64,000 bases of DNA from Sipunculus nudus. Lineage: Eukaryota > Annelida > Sipuncula > Golfingiida > Sipunculidae. Position 1 is the first letter of the stretch; each line of letters opens with the position of its first letter. Position numbers and translations under genes: made by a program. Shown here one piece after another: positions 33,511-45,665 of this stretch. The stretch lies in NCBI GenBank assembly GCA_026874595.1, contig CM049308.1, forward strand, positions 39,726,527 to 39,790,526. The letters run 5' to 3'. Under the pieces are notes generated by a model that did not search any database, was not told the DNA's origin, and was given only the letters and a program-made list of their open reading frames with translations.

Positions 33511-35017
33511 CAGTATTTTGTCTGTTAATTTATTTCATTTTATAATATTTATGTTATATGTTTGTTATTTCATTTCATTTTATATTATTTTTGTTCATTT
33601 TAATCTAAATAGGCTGTTCCTTCCTCCTCCTTCTAATGAATATTTAAAACAGATTGCTTTCTAAAAAATTATTTTATATCTTACTAAATGTTTATTCTTA
33701 ATAAATGGTACATATTTTAATGTTTGTCTCCTCATTCTTTTCAACTGCAAAGATTAAATAAGTCATTCTTACAGGTTATGTAATTGAGTACAACCTTTGA
33801 CAGTGAGGCCTGTACTCACCTGTAAGATTTCCCCATGACTCAGATGGTAAAAAATGTTTACCTTATTTTTCACCCTAAAAATTACCCTTGTCTTATATGC
33901 GGCATATTATACAGGAAAAAAAAAGACTTAAACTTCATACTTCATAGCAGAACTTTAAAATCTGTAGACTTTCCACAAAACAGATCTGGTTTGTCCACTG
34001 CCTCCCTATAAAAGTAGCTGCAGAAAAGGTTTTGAATACCAGTGGTGAATTCAAGAGACTTCTTGATATGACTAAAGAGTGTATTGTTATATCAGTAATA
34101 AACAATAATGCCTCTTTGTTTTGAACACTACAGTTAGGTCATTGGATCTTACCCATCAAGAGATACATGAATTCCCCACATGTGGTGACTGTGTATCTCA
34201 TTCTTTTAAGTAATTGCACTTACATTATTTTAGCATTATGGCCTCTTTGCATATGGAAAATGTGCATTAAAGTATATATTCAAACTAACCCCAGCTTTTA
34301 ATGTGGTGTGTCAGTTATGTGAGTCTGGTGACTGTATGTCAATTTTTTTTCAGGTTATTGTGGTAATGCCGTATTATGGACTGATGCACACAATTTTTAT
34401 GACCCTGACAGTAAGAACAATACACTGGTATAAAACAAATGCATTTTCATCTTATTTATTTGCTAATAGCAATAAGTAGTTGAGCAAGTGGTGCAGAAAG
34501 GTCAGCTCTATAGGTGCAGGCATGCTTGACTGAACATATTACAGGTGTTTTTTTACATGTGTCAGAGGGGTGGGAGGTAAAATCAGAAATACCAGATCAT
34601 AAATTAATTGTAAATTTCAAACTGCCAATTCTTAATATTCTGCACATTCACAGACTGGGACTCGCTGTAAGAGTACGGCTCTGCTGTTGAGGGTTTATGG
34701 GCATCTCAATCTGAAACCCAAAATTCACTGAGGCTTCAACATACACCAGCAGCATAGTTGAAAATGTTGTGAAGAAGGTCATGTAGTCTGGTCAAATATG
34801 TGGGATTACAATTATTTCAAGGCGAATTACATAAACATGGGTGTTTTGTGGTAAGAACTTCACAGAGTTTTGTAAGCAGACACAAGTGAAAAATAAACAG
34901 AAGATGTTTTCTTGAAATATAACAATTTTTGATTTTAAGTTTGGACAGAGCTGCATACACTCTAATACCTACGAACAGCTCGGTTATAATTAATGGGGCC
35001 CAATCACCTATCCCACC
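33511..35017. other. Intergenic, no gene seen
   Basis: AT-rich sequence. No repeats or coding recognised by eye. Confidence 0.4.
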
Positions 35018-35025
35018 TTTATAAA
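35018..35025 (+). promoter_or_regulatory. TATA-like box before a candidate small secreted-protein exon
   Basis: TTTATAAA about 50 bp before an ATG at 35071. In AT-rich DNA such boxes are frequent by chance. Confidence 0.2.
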
Positions 35026-35070
35026 CTAAACATAATCCCTTGGAGCTTTAATAAAAACAGGCAAGAGAAC

Positions 35071-35206
35071 ATGGATATCACCGCACACAGGCTGCTTGTT
35101 TTGTTTATATCAACATGTTTACAGTATGTTGGGCCTACCAAAATAATCAAAACAAATTCAACAAGGGCACTGGCAGCAAGTCAGATAAGCCAGAACTTTG
35201 CAAAAG
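35071..35206 (+). CDS. Candidate first exon of a small secreted protein
   Basis: Reads MDITAHRLLVLFISTCLQYV, then 25 more residues ending ASQISQNFAK, and stops at a possible donor (AAAAG|GTATTT). The first 21 residues have the charge, hydrophobic core and small residues of a signal peptide. The ATG has a favourable context (A at -3, G at +4). I do not recognise a family. The next downstream acceptor-like site (near 35346) does not give a compatible frame, so a second exon is unproven. It may be a chance frame. Confidence 0.22.
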
Positions 35207-36603
35207 GTATTTTGCAACATGTGACCATTCTACCTCTGCATATATGCAACCTACCACCTTAGGTTACATGTTAACTTGATTTGCAATAGTTATATGCCTC
35301 ATGTTGAACTATGATATAATCTTACCATCCAAAAATAAAATGCAGAGAGAAATTCATGAAGTTGAGTATCAGGCAGGTGAATCAGAAATGCCTTGGGATA
35401 CATGCAGCTTGAATGACAGCACAGTCTTAAGATCCAAACATACAGTGATTTTATTCATTTTAATTAAATATTCTTCTCTTCATTCAGACCATTATTCTTC
35501 AGATAAAATCAGCCTGAACCAATGTTACCCCATGAATGTGATCTCTTAGCAATATATGATCCTGATCTCATCAGTGTAACTGCATGATCCTTTATATTGC
35601 TTGTACTTCCTGTAAAGCCTGCTGTGCACCGAGGATCCAAGTGCCTTTATATCTTGTATCAAAATTGTACTGTAATTTTCCATGGGATGCAAATATTTTC
35701 TTCACTTTTAACATCTCATGGTCTACAAGTTATATTTTAGTATGTTGTCAATTGACATAAAACAAACAAATCTTAAAAAGTTTTTTTTTTACTACACATT
35801 TAAACAACACATAAATGTGCAAGAAAAATTATGTATTAGATTGCATTTTTTGGAAAATCCCCCTGCATGTTTGTTGAATTTTTGACTGAGGGAACACTAG
35901 CATAGATGATAGTTAACTTGTAAGCAATTCAGGAAATGTCTCAGTAATATAGGGGCAGATTCATACTTTGGTTTGTGATTTCATAAATATTCATGGATGG
36001 CCTTGCAGTACATTCCCTGATATGACTTGTATCACAACATAAGCTGCGTTTACCAATCCAATATAAATGCCAACTAAGTCAGGTATTCACAGCTAGGAGA
36101 GATCAAGTTTTGATATTTGATGACCAGATGTACAATAGTTAGTCAATTCTTGAAGTTTTAGTCATCCCTTATACAGCCTGACACAGACCAACAGGCCTTA
36201 ACCTAACAAGCCTGGTACCCAGTTATACATGTGGGGGCTGAGCACATATTGACAACACCTGCAGCTCCAATACAGTATATGTAACACATGTAGAGTGAGC
36301 CTACAAGCACACCACCCTGGGACACTGGCCATGTAAATAAGATTCCCTGCAGATAAAAAATACATCATCCCTCAGTTTTTTAATGCTAAATTTTCATACT
36401 CAACAATGAATTTCATAAATCATATGAAGCTGAAAATATATTTCTGCTTTTGAGTTAACGGACAAAAATAACTGCACATATAAGCTTTTGTTTTGTGCAC
36501 ACCTGCTATAAGATATGTCCACTTGCTGCACTAAACCTCCATACATGCACCTTTCACTTGTGTCACTTGATTCACTTGTTTTCTTATTTATAATATATAT
36601 ATA
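35207..36603. other. Intergenic, no gene seen
   Basis: Contains an 82-codon open frame at 35301-35549 without recognisable features. No clear repeats. Confidence 0.4.
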
Positions 36604-37201
36604 TGTCGAGGGAAGAATGAGAATCTGGGAAGATCCGGAATCCTCCCGGGAAAATTAGAATTCTGTCATAAGCTCACTTACAACTTGTCAGATGTGTTAG
36701 TCAATCGAACATACAAGTTTTTTTTCTTCACTGAATTGTAGTTTAAAAATATTCACATCTAGAAATCTTTATAATTGAATCGTGTGCTAAGAACAAATTT
36801 GTAAATATCAGGTGTGTTTGTTTTCAACTTACATGAATGTGATGGGTTTAGAACTATCATGTGTGAATAAAACTGATTTTAACAGAAATGTGTTTTCTAC
36901 TTTTTTTCATGACAAAAATGTTACTATTCTTTTAGCAATGGTCACTTAACCCACCTTAACTATTAAAAGGATATCATTTAACAAATTGGAGCTGGCTGGG
37001 AAAAATAAGAATTCTGGTTTTTCCTGGGAAAAATCAGAATTCTCATTCTTCCTGGGATAATGAGAATCAAATCATAGTATGAAATGATTTTCATTTTTCC
37101 CGGGAAGAATGGGAATTCCCATTATTCCCGAGAAAAATGAGAATTCTGATATTTCCCGGGAGGATTCCAGATCTTCCAAGATTCTCATTCTTTCCTCGAC
37201 A
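36604..37201. mobile_element. 598-bp TIR element rich in GAATTC/CCCGGG hairpins
   Basis: The left end (TGTCGAGGGAAGAATGAGAA, then tctgggaagatccggaatcctcccgggaaa) and the reverse of the right end match over about 50 bp with five or so differences. It is flanked by TA on both sides (or TATA, as the palindrome continues). The right half (36990-37165) holds several alternating inverted copies of 'cccgggaaaaatgagaattc', which could fold into nested hairpins. No coding; non-autonomous. Family not recognised. Confidence 0.85.
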
Positions 37202-39550
37202 TATAATTATACACAAACAGGGTCACAGTCATGCCAGTTGGTGCTGGTCTATGGTAGCCAGGACATGAATATAACCTAGTGTTTGGCACTCAAGACATGA
37301 GAAACGTCCTTGGAGACATCATATCTACCTGACCTAATTGTTTGAAAGTTGTAAACCGGCTGTGTAATGCCAAGTCTGAAATGTCGGCTTTGTCCTACAT
37401 GGCTTGTTGTTGCTTTCCAAAGCACATACTATAAAGTTTGAAAATGAGGAATTAGCTGTTCAAAATGGTGACATTTATGGTAAATACCGATAATCCTATC
37501 TTACATCTTGTTCCGTTTTTAGCATACAAGTTTCAAAGTCATGTAAAATATGTCAGATACATGGTTTTCTAGCTGAGTTAAATAAAATAAGACACCTGTG
37601 TTCGGTATGTTTACCTATAAGTCGATAATGATCTTTTAGAATCATCTTGTTAAATTAGATTTTATAAATGTTCCCTTGTAAATACGGATGTAAAAATAGT
37701 TAAACATGCCTCAAAATTCATGCAAGGTGAGATCATGCTGAATAAAACATTACACATTGCACAAAGAGATATAAAACACAATCTATTCTGAATCCTGGAG
37801 AATACACCAATTATTGCCCAGACTGCAGTCTTGGGTCCTTTTTTTCAAGCTCCCTTAGTTTTACAACCAGCTGCAATTAATGACCATTTTTCATTGGCAG
37901 AAAGTGTTGTTGCAAGAAGCAGAACCCATCGTATGTCATATAACACTACATCATAACATGTCTACATTTCACAATAAGTTGAACAAAACCCACTGAAAAA
38001 AAATTTAATATCTAACATGCCTTACTGACATACAATGCAATAGTGAAAGCCAAAAAGCTTACAAAAGGGGAAGGGCTCTAGGTCTATGACTTAAAGTAAA
38101 CTTTTATTTGGATGATTTAGAATTACTGCAGTATTAAACAGTGTACTTATTTGGAAGAAGGAAAAACAGGAATATACTATAAATACCCCTTTAAGAATGA
38201 CTTGAACCATTTACACAGTACACACTAGATTATGATATACCAGAATGTTATTATAAATACCTTAATGCCACAGCAGTATCTTCACGTCATAGCTGACATT
38301 TATGGCTTGTAAGCTGGGCCAGGCAATTACATGTACCTTGCTCAAATTACATGTTTGCTCATTATTGGTGAGGACCTAGCCTTGGTGAACCAAGATGTTG
38401 GAGGTTTTGGTTATGGACTTTTCAGTCTTATCATGGATTTTTCTTTGCATATGAAAATTTTGTCCATTTATCTGGTTGTTCATTAACTGGGCACAAATTG
38501 TAACCATTGGACCTATAAACTTCAAACTTAAAATCATGGCAGGTTCTTGTAAATTTTTATCTCCTTGGAAACCTTAGATTTGCTCACTGTGATCTATATC
38601 CTTCAAGCAATGGGGCTCATTTGTGCATCCAAAAATATAAATATTTGATACAAATAACAAAACCTCCAGTATCTCAATAACCAATGCATGAAATGCCATG
38701 ATTTTTGTCTGCCTTATTGCTCATGAAAATTTTCATCTGTTGCTTAATACTGGTGGTGCCATCTGTCTTTTTTTCTAATGTTTACAATTTTTTTCTATTC
38801 TGACAGGAAGTTAGAAGATAAATTGGACATGGAATTCTCAGTCTTGATAAGTTTCAGATTAGGACATTCAGGACTAGGACATTTTGGAATATGTTTTTTG
38901 CATGGGAGGATATTATGTCCGTGTCAGGACCTGTCCTAATACATATTAACTGACAATGATTCACCATAAAGGTAATTATAAAATGATTTATGTTATTTAA
39001 TAAACATGATAACTCACTAAGACTCTGGAGAACTCAGGTTCCCAAAAGCACTGACAACTGTCCTAAAGCTATTTGTCCTTTCAATTTCAGTTTTTCCTAG
39101 ATTTAAATCAATTAATTTACAGGTATGCTGCTTACATTTAATTCTTTCTTATACTGCCATAATATGCCTTACATTAAGTGAAAGCTTGTACCCTGTATAA
39201 AATGTAACCAGCAAATACTTGGGTAGCAGTGACCACAGAGGTAAATTTATAAGCAACCATTTAGCACCAATATTATTACTGGGCTGCATGTACCAACATG
39301 GCCAATACAATGTGTAACATATGTAGACTAAGAAAAGTAATGATGTGTATCATATCAGATTTAAATACCTATTATTTTCAGGGATCATGTATCTTATTCA
39401 TAGAAAACATCTGTGATTTAATTAGATTGATGCATTGTGGTATGTGTACATCAATTATTAATTAATTTACAGGTATAAGATATAATTATATATTATTTAT
39501 TTATAAAGCAATTATTCATGTATGCAGACTACAGTCTAGCCACCTCGGAC
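37202..39550. other. Intergenic, no gene seen
   Basis: 38340-38780 resembles dispersed-repeat text (for example 'aaaatctcataaccaatgcatg...'), but I found no second copy in the window. No protein-like frames. Confidence 0.4.
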
Positions 39551-39551
39551 A

Positions 39552-39586
39552 GCGACGCAACAGGTTTCAGGTTTCTGTTGTGTCGC
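39552..39586. other. Stem-loop with 12-bp stem in GC-rich island
   Basis: GCGACGCAACAG (39552-39563) pairs with CTGTTGTGTCGC (39575-39586) with one G-T pair and an 11-nt loop. It stands out from AT-rich surroundings. It could be part of a short repeat or a structured RNA; no other copy seen. Confidence 0.5.
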
Positions 39587-40262
39587 CGGCCCACCAAGGG
39601 CTAACTGGGGTTATATACTCTTAGAAAAGAATTGAATAAAAATATTTCCTATGGTTTTAACAAACCAATGTTCACATAATGTTGTATGTCAAAAGGCCTG
39701 TAATAAAAATAACCATTCTGGAAAGCATGAAGCACTGGTAACATCAACAACTGATATTATTTGTCCAGAGAGAATTGAAGCATTAACAGCCAGGTTGACA
39801 TCTTGCATTTGGTGGCAGTCCTGTATAAGGCCTTAGGCCTGTGTAATATAGTGTTTGTATTTTAACTTCCTTGGTGCAAAATAGGGCTCAGAACAGAACA
39901 GTAATGTTTTCTAGTGGTCAAATATACAATACACATAGATGTACTGAACATTAATCAATGGATATATGTTAAATCTCACAGTTGTGTATGGAGTGTTATA
40001 ATCACAGTTAACTGCAGGTGCAATCTATGGACTCCACAATGCGTCAGTCACTGAAAAAAAAGCAATTGAGGAGTTCATTCTTATGCCTTATGGGCTAACA
40101 ACAGTCCAGGTATAAATGCCCAATAAACTCTTGAAAACTTGGTTCCATTTAAGCACAGAAGCAGTTATATCCTAGGAAAAAAAACAAACTACAATCTATG
40201 CCTTAAAGTAAGAAACTTGATCAGAGGTTTTTATGAAATTCCAATGTTTGTTTATGTTCTAT
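39587..40262. other. Upstream of ITPK1 promoter region, nothing recognised
   Basis: No coding or repeat structure recognised. Confidence 0.4.
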
Positions 40263-41070
40263 GTTGTCAATTCTTCACTGGGGATCCCCGCCCACTAAAG
40301 TATCTTGCTTGGCCAACAGGGGGCGGTTGTACGCGTTGAACGCCTGAGAGATTACACCTGTATAAAATTCACAGAAAGTAGCAGCCCAGACTCTGCAGGA
40401 ATATTAAGGATTGGTTGGGCTTACACGTTAAGGAGTGGTTCTTGAGTGTACGGACATACCTGACAAACTGACGGAAGAGTCTAAATCTTGTTCACGTCCA
40501 CCGCAACAGTACCTCATGACTCTGGTTCATTTCCACGGGTGTAGTTGCTGCAACAGCCTTCCGTACACAGCTGTCGTGGATTTGTGTCGATCGGACCCGT
40601 GTCGTTACCAACTGAAATAAATTTGGCATCTACCCGGAAAAGTGCTTTAAATATTTATTATTTCGCTCCGTAGACACGCACAGAGAGGCTGTGGCGTTCA
40701 GACATTCCACAAGGTACCAAACCTAGCCAGTGACGCGGACTTGCGGAAAACCAAGTGCTTGTTGTTAATTTAACGAGGGCTTGTGTTGGAGGGTATCACG
40801 TAAACACAGTTCCGCGTTTACAACAGTCGGGGTCAGCCCACCCGAGTTCACTGGAGTTCGAGTTTACATCGTTCGCCTCACTTGGAAATGTTGATACACA
40901 CAAGTTTACAGTCATGGCTGGCTGGACCATACCAGTCTTGTCAGGTTCATATATGAATAACGGACTTATTCGATCATTGTCACCATCGATGAGCTATAGT
41001 TGACGGTGATATCCATATTGAAGCCAGGGGAGGGGCGGTAGGTCCGGTGTGTGTGGATGTGTTTACCAGC
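40263..41070 (+). promoter_or_regulatory. ITPK1 promoter and 5' UTR region, GC-richer with CpGs
   Basis: Clearly richer in G+C and CpG than the rest of the window. GC boxes lie in both orientations (CCCGCCC near 40287, GGGGCGG near 40320). A CTCF-like CCAACAGGGGGCGG overlaps the second box (40313-40326). A TATAAAA lies near 40363. Stop codons in all frames up to 40992 show it is not coding. The transcription start is unknown; with the TATA box it would leave about 680 nt of 5' UTR. Open frames at 40435 and 40755 would be upstream ORFs at most. Confidence 0.55.
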
Positions 41071-41222
41071 ATGTTCAACTGTTCGTCTAATCCTTTGATC
41101 ATGGAAATCAGTACCGGCTCCAAATGGACAGCCGAGGTTGACAGGCCAGTCAGGATCGGGTACTGGCTGACAGCGAAGAAAAAGAAAAAACTATCATTCC
41201 AGGAATTTGAAAAGTTATGCAG
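41071..41222 (+). CDS. ITPK1: Inositol-tetrakisphosphate 1-kinase, first coding exon
   Basis: Encodes 50 residues plus two bases: MFNCSSNPLIM... then RPVRIGYWLTAKKKKKLSFQ and EFEKLCR. This matches the N-terminal strand and helix of ITPK1 (KRVGYWLSEKKxKKLNFQxFxxLCR). ITPK1 is the ATP-grasp kinase that phosphorylates Ins(1,3,4)P3 at positions 5/6 and Ins(3,4,5,6)P4 at position 1, in the cytosol. The reading frame has a stop at 40990-40992 and no other ATG before 41071; Met11 (41101) is an alternative start. The donor is TGCAG|GTAGAT. The remaining exons (about 360 residues, including the ATP-grasp domain) were not recognised up to 64000, so intron 1 exceeds 22.7 kb. The match is short, but every landmark residue is in register. 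Confidence 0.85.
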
Positions 41223-43380
41223 GTAGATTATTTTTTAGTTGTTTGTTATGTTTACATGTGTGCATGGTTGGCACTGGTGGTGGTTGCGTGCATGGGGGGG
41301 GGGGGGGGTCGGATATGATTGAATAATCACATGTTGTTTGATCATGTTTGTCACTATATCATCTCCATCAGAATTTAAATTATAGGATATCAAGTCCTAT
41401 GATCATAACTATCATTCTTACATTAAATGTTACAATGATATATACATTCTTATATATATATATATACACTAGAAAAGCACTCGGAGAGCGCAGACCTTTG
41501 TCATGTCCCATGATGCTTTATTCTGATTCGCTCTGCTGCTCTCCATAACAGTTGTAGATTCAGCATGCAATAAGTAGACCTCATTACCCCCAAATAGCAT
41601 TGTCAAGAATGCAGATTTTGTTCTTGAACACATTACTGGATCCAGATGATGATCTTGATCACCCCCAATATGTAATCAGTTGGTCCTAGAAAGTTCTGTC
41701 ATATTCCATTAATAACATTTTAGTTATGTTGCTAACACTAGTAACAGACAGACAAATAAACTAACTCCAGCAAATACATTACATCCGCCCCTTGGTGGTG
41801 GTAAAAATGTAAAACTACCTGCAGCTCCAGTACATACTGGAGACAACTCGATGGGAAGGAAGCATTTTAAGTCATTAAATATGTATGGATTGGTTTTGCT
41901 GTCTTAATTAGTATATATAAAATTCTGGCTGGTAGAATTAGTGATTTTATATCAAATCTTTATTCATGTATGAATTCAAATATACATGTGTACCCAGACA
42001 TGCTTACATGTGAACATTACAAGTTTAACATGTATACACATATCTGCATATGTTGAGCATACTCCAAGGGAGACATTTTCATATAAATAGATCATGGGAT
42101 GAAAGCTTATTTATTCATAATCATAGCTTGTGTAGATTATTAACAATATACATATATAGATCTTTAACTGTAACCAATTTTGCATTTCAATCATTATGTA
42201 TAAAAAGAATATAGGTGGTTATATATAATTGCATTATAAATATAGTGCTCAGTCTGTGCATATCATGAAGAACATGTTCCAAAGGAAGGGGTGAGGTTTG
42301 TGTGGGAAAGGGGGGTAAAAATTTGCATGGACATGAGGAAAGGGGATGCCAAGGTTCCTTCTCTTGCTCCCACGGTAAGAAAATTTATATAATATAAATA
42401 TAAGCATAGTTAGAACAGACCCATTTAATTGTCAAAAAGGAAAGAAGATATATATATGTGTGTGTGTTGAGGAAAGGGTTGACAAATATAATCACATATT
42501 ATATATGAGTATTTAAGTTATGAGAATGGAGTATGAAGTATGGGTTTAAAGACATATGGCCTATTTATGATGAATGCCAGAAATGAGGCACAAGTGAGAC
42601 TAACCAGACATGGACTGGCAGTTATAGACCAGACATGGAGGTTATAGGGGAAGTCATTAACTTAACAATACCACTCCAGTCTCCACACACCTGCATGTGC
42701 CTTATTTCTCTATTATGTTGACAAACATTCTTTGTTTACATCAAACTTCATATTTACCTCGCTAGTACAGGACTTTTATGTTTTTAGTTGACGTGCACAT
42801 GGTTTGTATCTTTGCCGGTTTATTCAGGAACAAGGTGGCGCGCAAAATCAATGAGAACTCCAGAGCATCAATATTAACATCACTTCATGTCATGATCATC
42901 AAGAGACCCTGTTTCCAAAAATATATAATGAAAGATCTACATTTAACAATGTTCATAATTTTAATATCTAGAATATGGTCTGTATAACCAAATGTTAATA
43001 CTTATATCGCTTTGGGCTACACATATGGGGCCTTTAGAGGGTCAGATACAAGGAGAGACTGAATTGGTCATACATGTTTGGCAGTAGTTTCCATACACTT
43101 GAACAACGACTGGGCACTAAGCCAGGAAGCATTACTAAGTATGGCTGCTCAGTATTGACCACATTTACCGCAAGGAATGATAAAAATAATTTTTGCAGCG
43201 ACTGTTGTGCACAATTGATGCCCATGTTTCTGTACTCCTTGGGTCTCAAATACAATGCTTAACTTTAAGAGCACAAATGTGAAGGCTGATTTGTAGAAGA
43301 CCCTTAGTGTAACACCAGGACATTGGGACAAACTGTACTTATCAAACCAATGTTAGTTCAAGTTTGTAAATTAATGATTT
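41223..43380. other. ITPK1 intron 1, first part
   Basis: G run at 41294-41308. 41480-41830 looks like a widespread invertebrate repeat (starts 'actagaaaagcactcggaga', ends 'cccttggtggtggtaaaaat'). Short (TA)n at 41450 and (TA)/(TG)n at 42453. No ITPK1 exon recognised. Confidence 0.45.
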
Positions 43381-43384
43381 TGGT

Positions 43385-45665
43385 GTGTGTCTGCTGCCTG
43401 CCCCAGATGGTGTGTTTCATGTCGTCAACAGGTGTTTGTCTGCTACATGTCATCAACAGGTGTTTGTCTGCTACATGTCCTCAACAGGTGGACATAGTTA
43501 TCATATCTGCTGCCTCTCCTTAGCAGGTCTGTGTCTGTAGCCTGTCCTCAGCAGGTCTGTGTCTGTAGCCTGTCCTCAGCAGGTCTGTGTCTGTAGCCTG
43601 TCCTCAGAAAGTCTGTGTCTGTAGCCTGTCCTCAGCAGGTCTGTGTCTGTAGCCTGTCCTCAGCAGGTCTGTGTCTGTAGCCTGTCCTCAGAAAGTCTGT
43701 GTCTGTAGCCTGTCCTCAGCAGGTCTGTGTCTGTAGCCTGTCCTCAGCAGGTCTGTGTCTGTAGCCTGTCCTCAGCTGGTCTATGTCTGTAGCCTGTCCT
43801 CAGCAGGTCTGTGTCTGTAGCCTGTCCTCAGCAGGCCTGTGTCTGTAGCCTGTCCTCAGCAGGCCTGCGTCTGTAGCCTGTCCTCAGCTGGTCTTTGTCT
43901 GTAGCCTGTCCTCAGCAGGTCTGTGTCTGTAGCCTGTCCTCAGAAAGTCTGTGTCTGTAGCCTGTCCTCAGAAAGTCTGTGTCTGTAGCCTGTCCTCAGC
44001 AGGTCTGTGTCTGTAGCCTGTCCTTGGGCTGTGTCTGTAGCCTGTCCTCAGAAAGTCTGTGTCTGTAGCCTGTCCTCAGCAGGTCTGTGTCTGTAGCCTG
44101 TCCTCAGCAGGTCTGTGTCTGTAGCCTGTCCTCAGCTGGTCTGTGTCTGTAGCCTGTCCTCAGCAGGCCTGTGTCTGTAGCCTGTTCTCAGCAGGCCTGC
44201 GTCTGTAGCCTGTCCTCAGCTGGTCTTTGTCTGTAGCCTGTCCTCAGCAGGTCTGTGTCTGTAGCCTGTCCTCAGAAAGTCTGTGTCTGTAGCCTGTCCT
44301 CAGAAAGTCTGTGTCTGTAGCCTGTCCTCAGCAGGTCTGGGTCTGTAGTCTGTCCTCAGCAGGTCTGTGTCTGTAGCCTGTCCTCAGAAAGTCGGTGTCT
44401 GTAGCCTGTCCTCAGAAAGTCTGTGTCTGTAGCCTGTCCTCAGCAGGTCTGTGTCTGTAGCCTGTCCTCAGCAGGTCTGTGTCTGTAGCCTGTCCTCAGC
44501 AGGCCTGTGTCTGTAGCCTGTCCTCAGCAGGCCTGCATCTGTAGCCTGTCCTCAGCTGGTCTTTGTCTGTAGCCTGTCCTCAGCAGGTCTGTGTCTGTAG
44601 CCTGTCCTCAGAAAGTCTGTGTCTGTAGCCTGTCCTCAGAAAGTCTGTGTCTGTAGCCTGTCCTCAGCAGGTCTGTGTCTGTAGCCTGTCCTCAGCAGGT
44701 CTGTGTCTGTAGCCTGTCCTCAGCAGGCCTGTGTCTGTAGCCTGTCCTCAGCAGGCCTGCATCTGTAGCCTGTCCTCAGCTGGTCTTTGTCTGTAGCCTG
44801 TCCTCAGCAGGTCTGTGTCTGTAGCCTGTCCTCAGAAAGTCTGTGTCTGTAGCCTGTCCTCAGAAAGTCTGTGTCTGTAGCCTGTCCTCAGCAGGTCTGT
44901 GTCTGTAGCCTGTCCTCAGCAGGTCTGTGTCTGTAGCCTGTCCTCAGAAAGTCTGTGTCTGTAGCCTGTCCTCAGCAGGTCTGTGTCTGTAGCCTGTCCT
45001 CAGCAGGTCTGTGTCTGTAGCCTGTCCTCAGCTGGTCTGTGTCTGTAGCCTGTCCTCAGCAGGACTGTGTCTGTAGCCTGTCCTCAGCAGGCCTGTGTCT
45101 GTAGCCTGTCCTCAGCAGGCCTGCGTCTGTAGCCTGTCCTCAGCTGGTCTTTGTCTGTAGCCTGTCCTCAACAGGTCAGTGTCTGTAGCCTGTCCTCAGC
45201 AGGTCAGTGTCTGTAGCCTGTCCTCAGCAGGTCTATCACTGTCATCAGCAGGTCTGTGTCTGTAGCCTGTCCTCAGAAAGTCTGTGTCTGTAGCCTGTCC
45301 TCAGCAGGTCTGTGTCTGTAGCCTGTCCTCAGCAGGTCTGTGTCTGTAGCCTGTCCTCAGCTGGTCTGTGTCTGTAGCCTGTCCTCAGCAGGTCTGTGTC
45401 TGTAGCCTGTCCTCAGCAGGCCTGTGTCTGTAGCCTGTCCTCAGCAGGCCTGCGTCTGTAGCCTGTCCTCAGCTGGTCTTTGTAGCCTGTCCTCAACAGG
45501 TCAGTGTCTGTAGCCTGTCCTCAGCAGGTCAGTGTCTGTAGCCTGTCCTCAGCAGGTCTATCACTGTCATCAGCAGGTCTGTGTCTGTAGCCTGTCCTCA
45601 GCAGGTCTATCACTGTCATCAGCAGGTCTGTGTCTGCTGATGTCTTCTAGGTCAGTATCTGTACT
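43385..45665 (+). repeat. 28-bp minisatellite, ~75 copies, with higher-order structure
   Basis: Unit 'tctgtgtctgtagcctgtcc' plus 'tcagcagg'. Variants end cagcagg, cagaaag, cagctgg or carry gcctgcg. The marker variant 'cagctggtcttt' recurs at 43885, 44217, 44553, 44777, 45141 and 45470. The spacings of 332, 336, 224, 364 and 329 bp are near multiples of 28, so blocks of 8-13 units were duplicated together. Degenerate units occur at both edges. It lies inside ITPK1 intron 1. As 28 is not a multiple of three, it is not coding. Confidence 0.95.

Noticed and set aside
43385-45665. CRISPR-like array
   Set aside because: Units are contiguous 28-bp repeats without unique spacers, inside an animal intron; it is a minisatellite.
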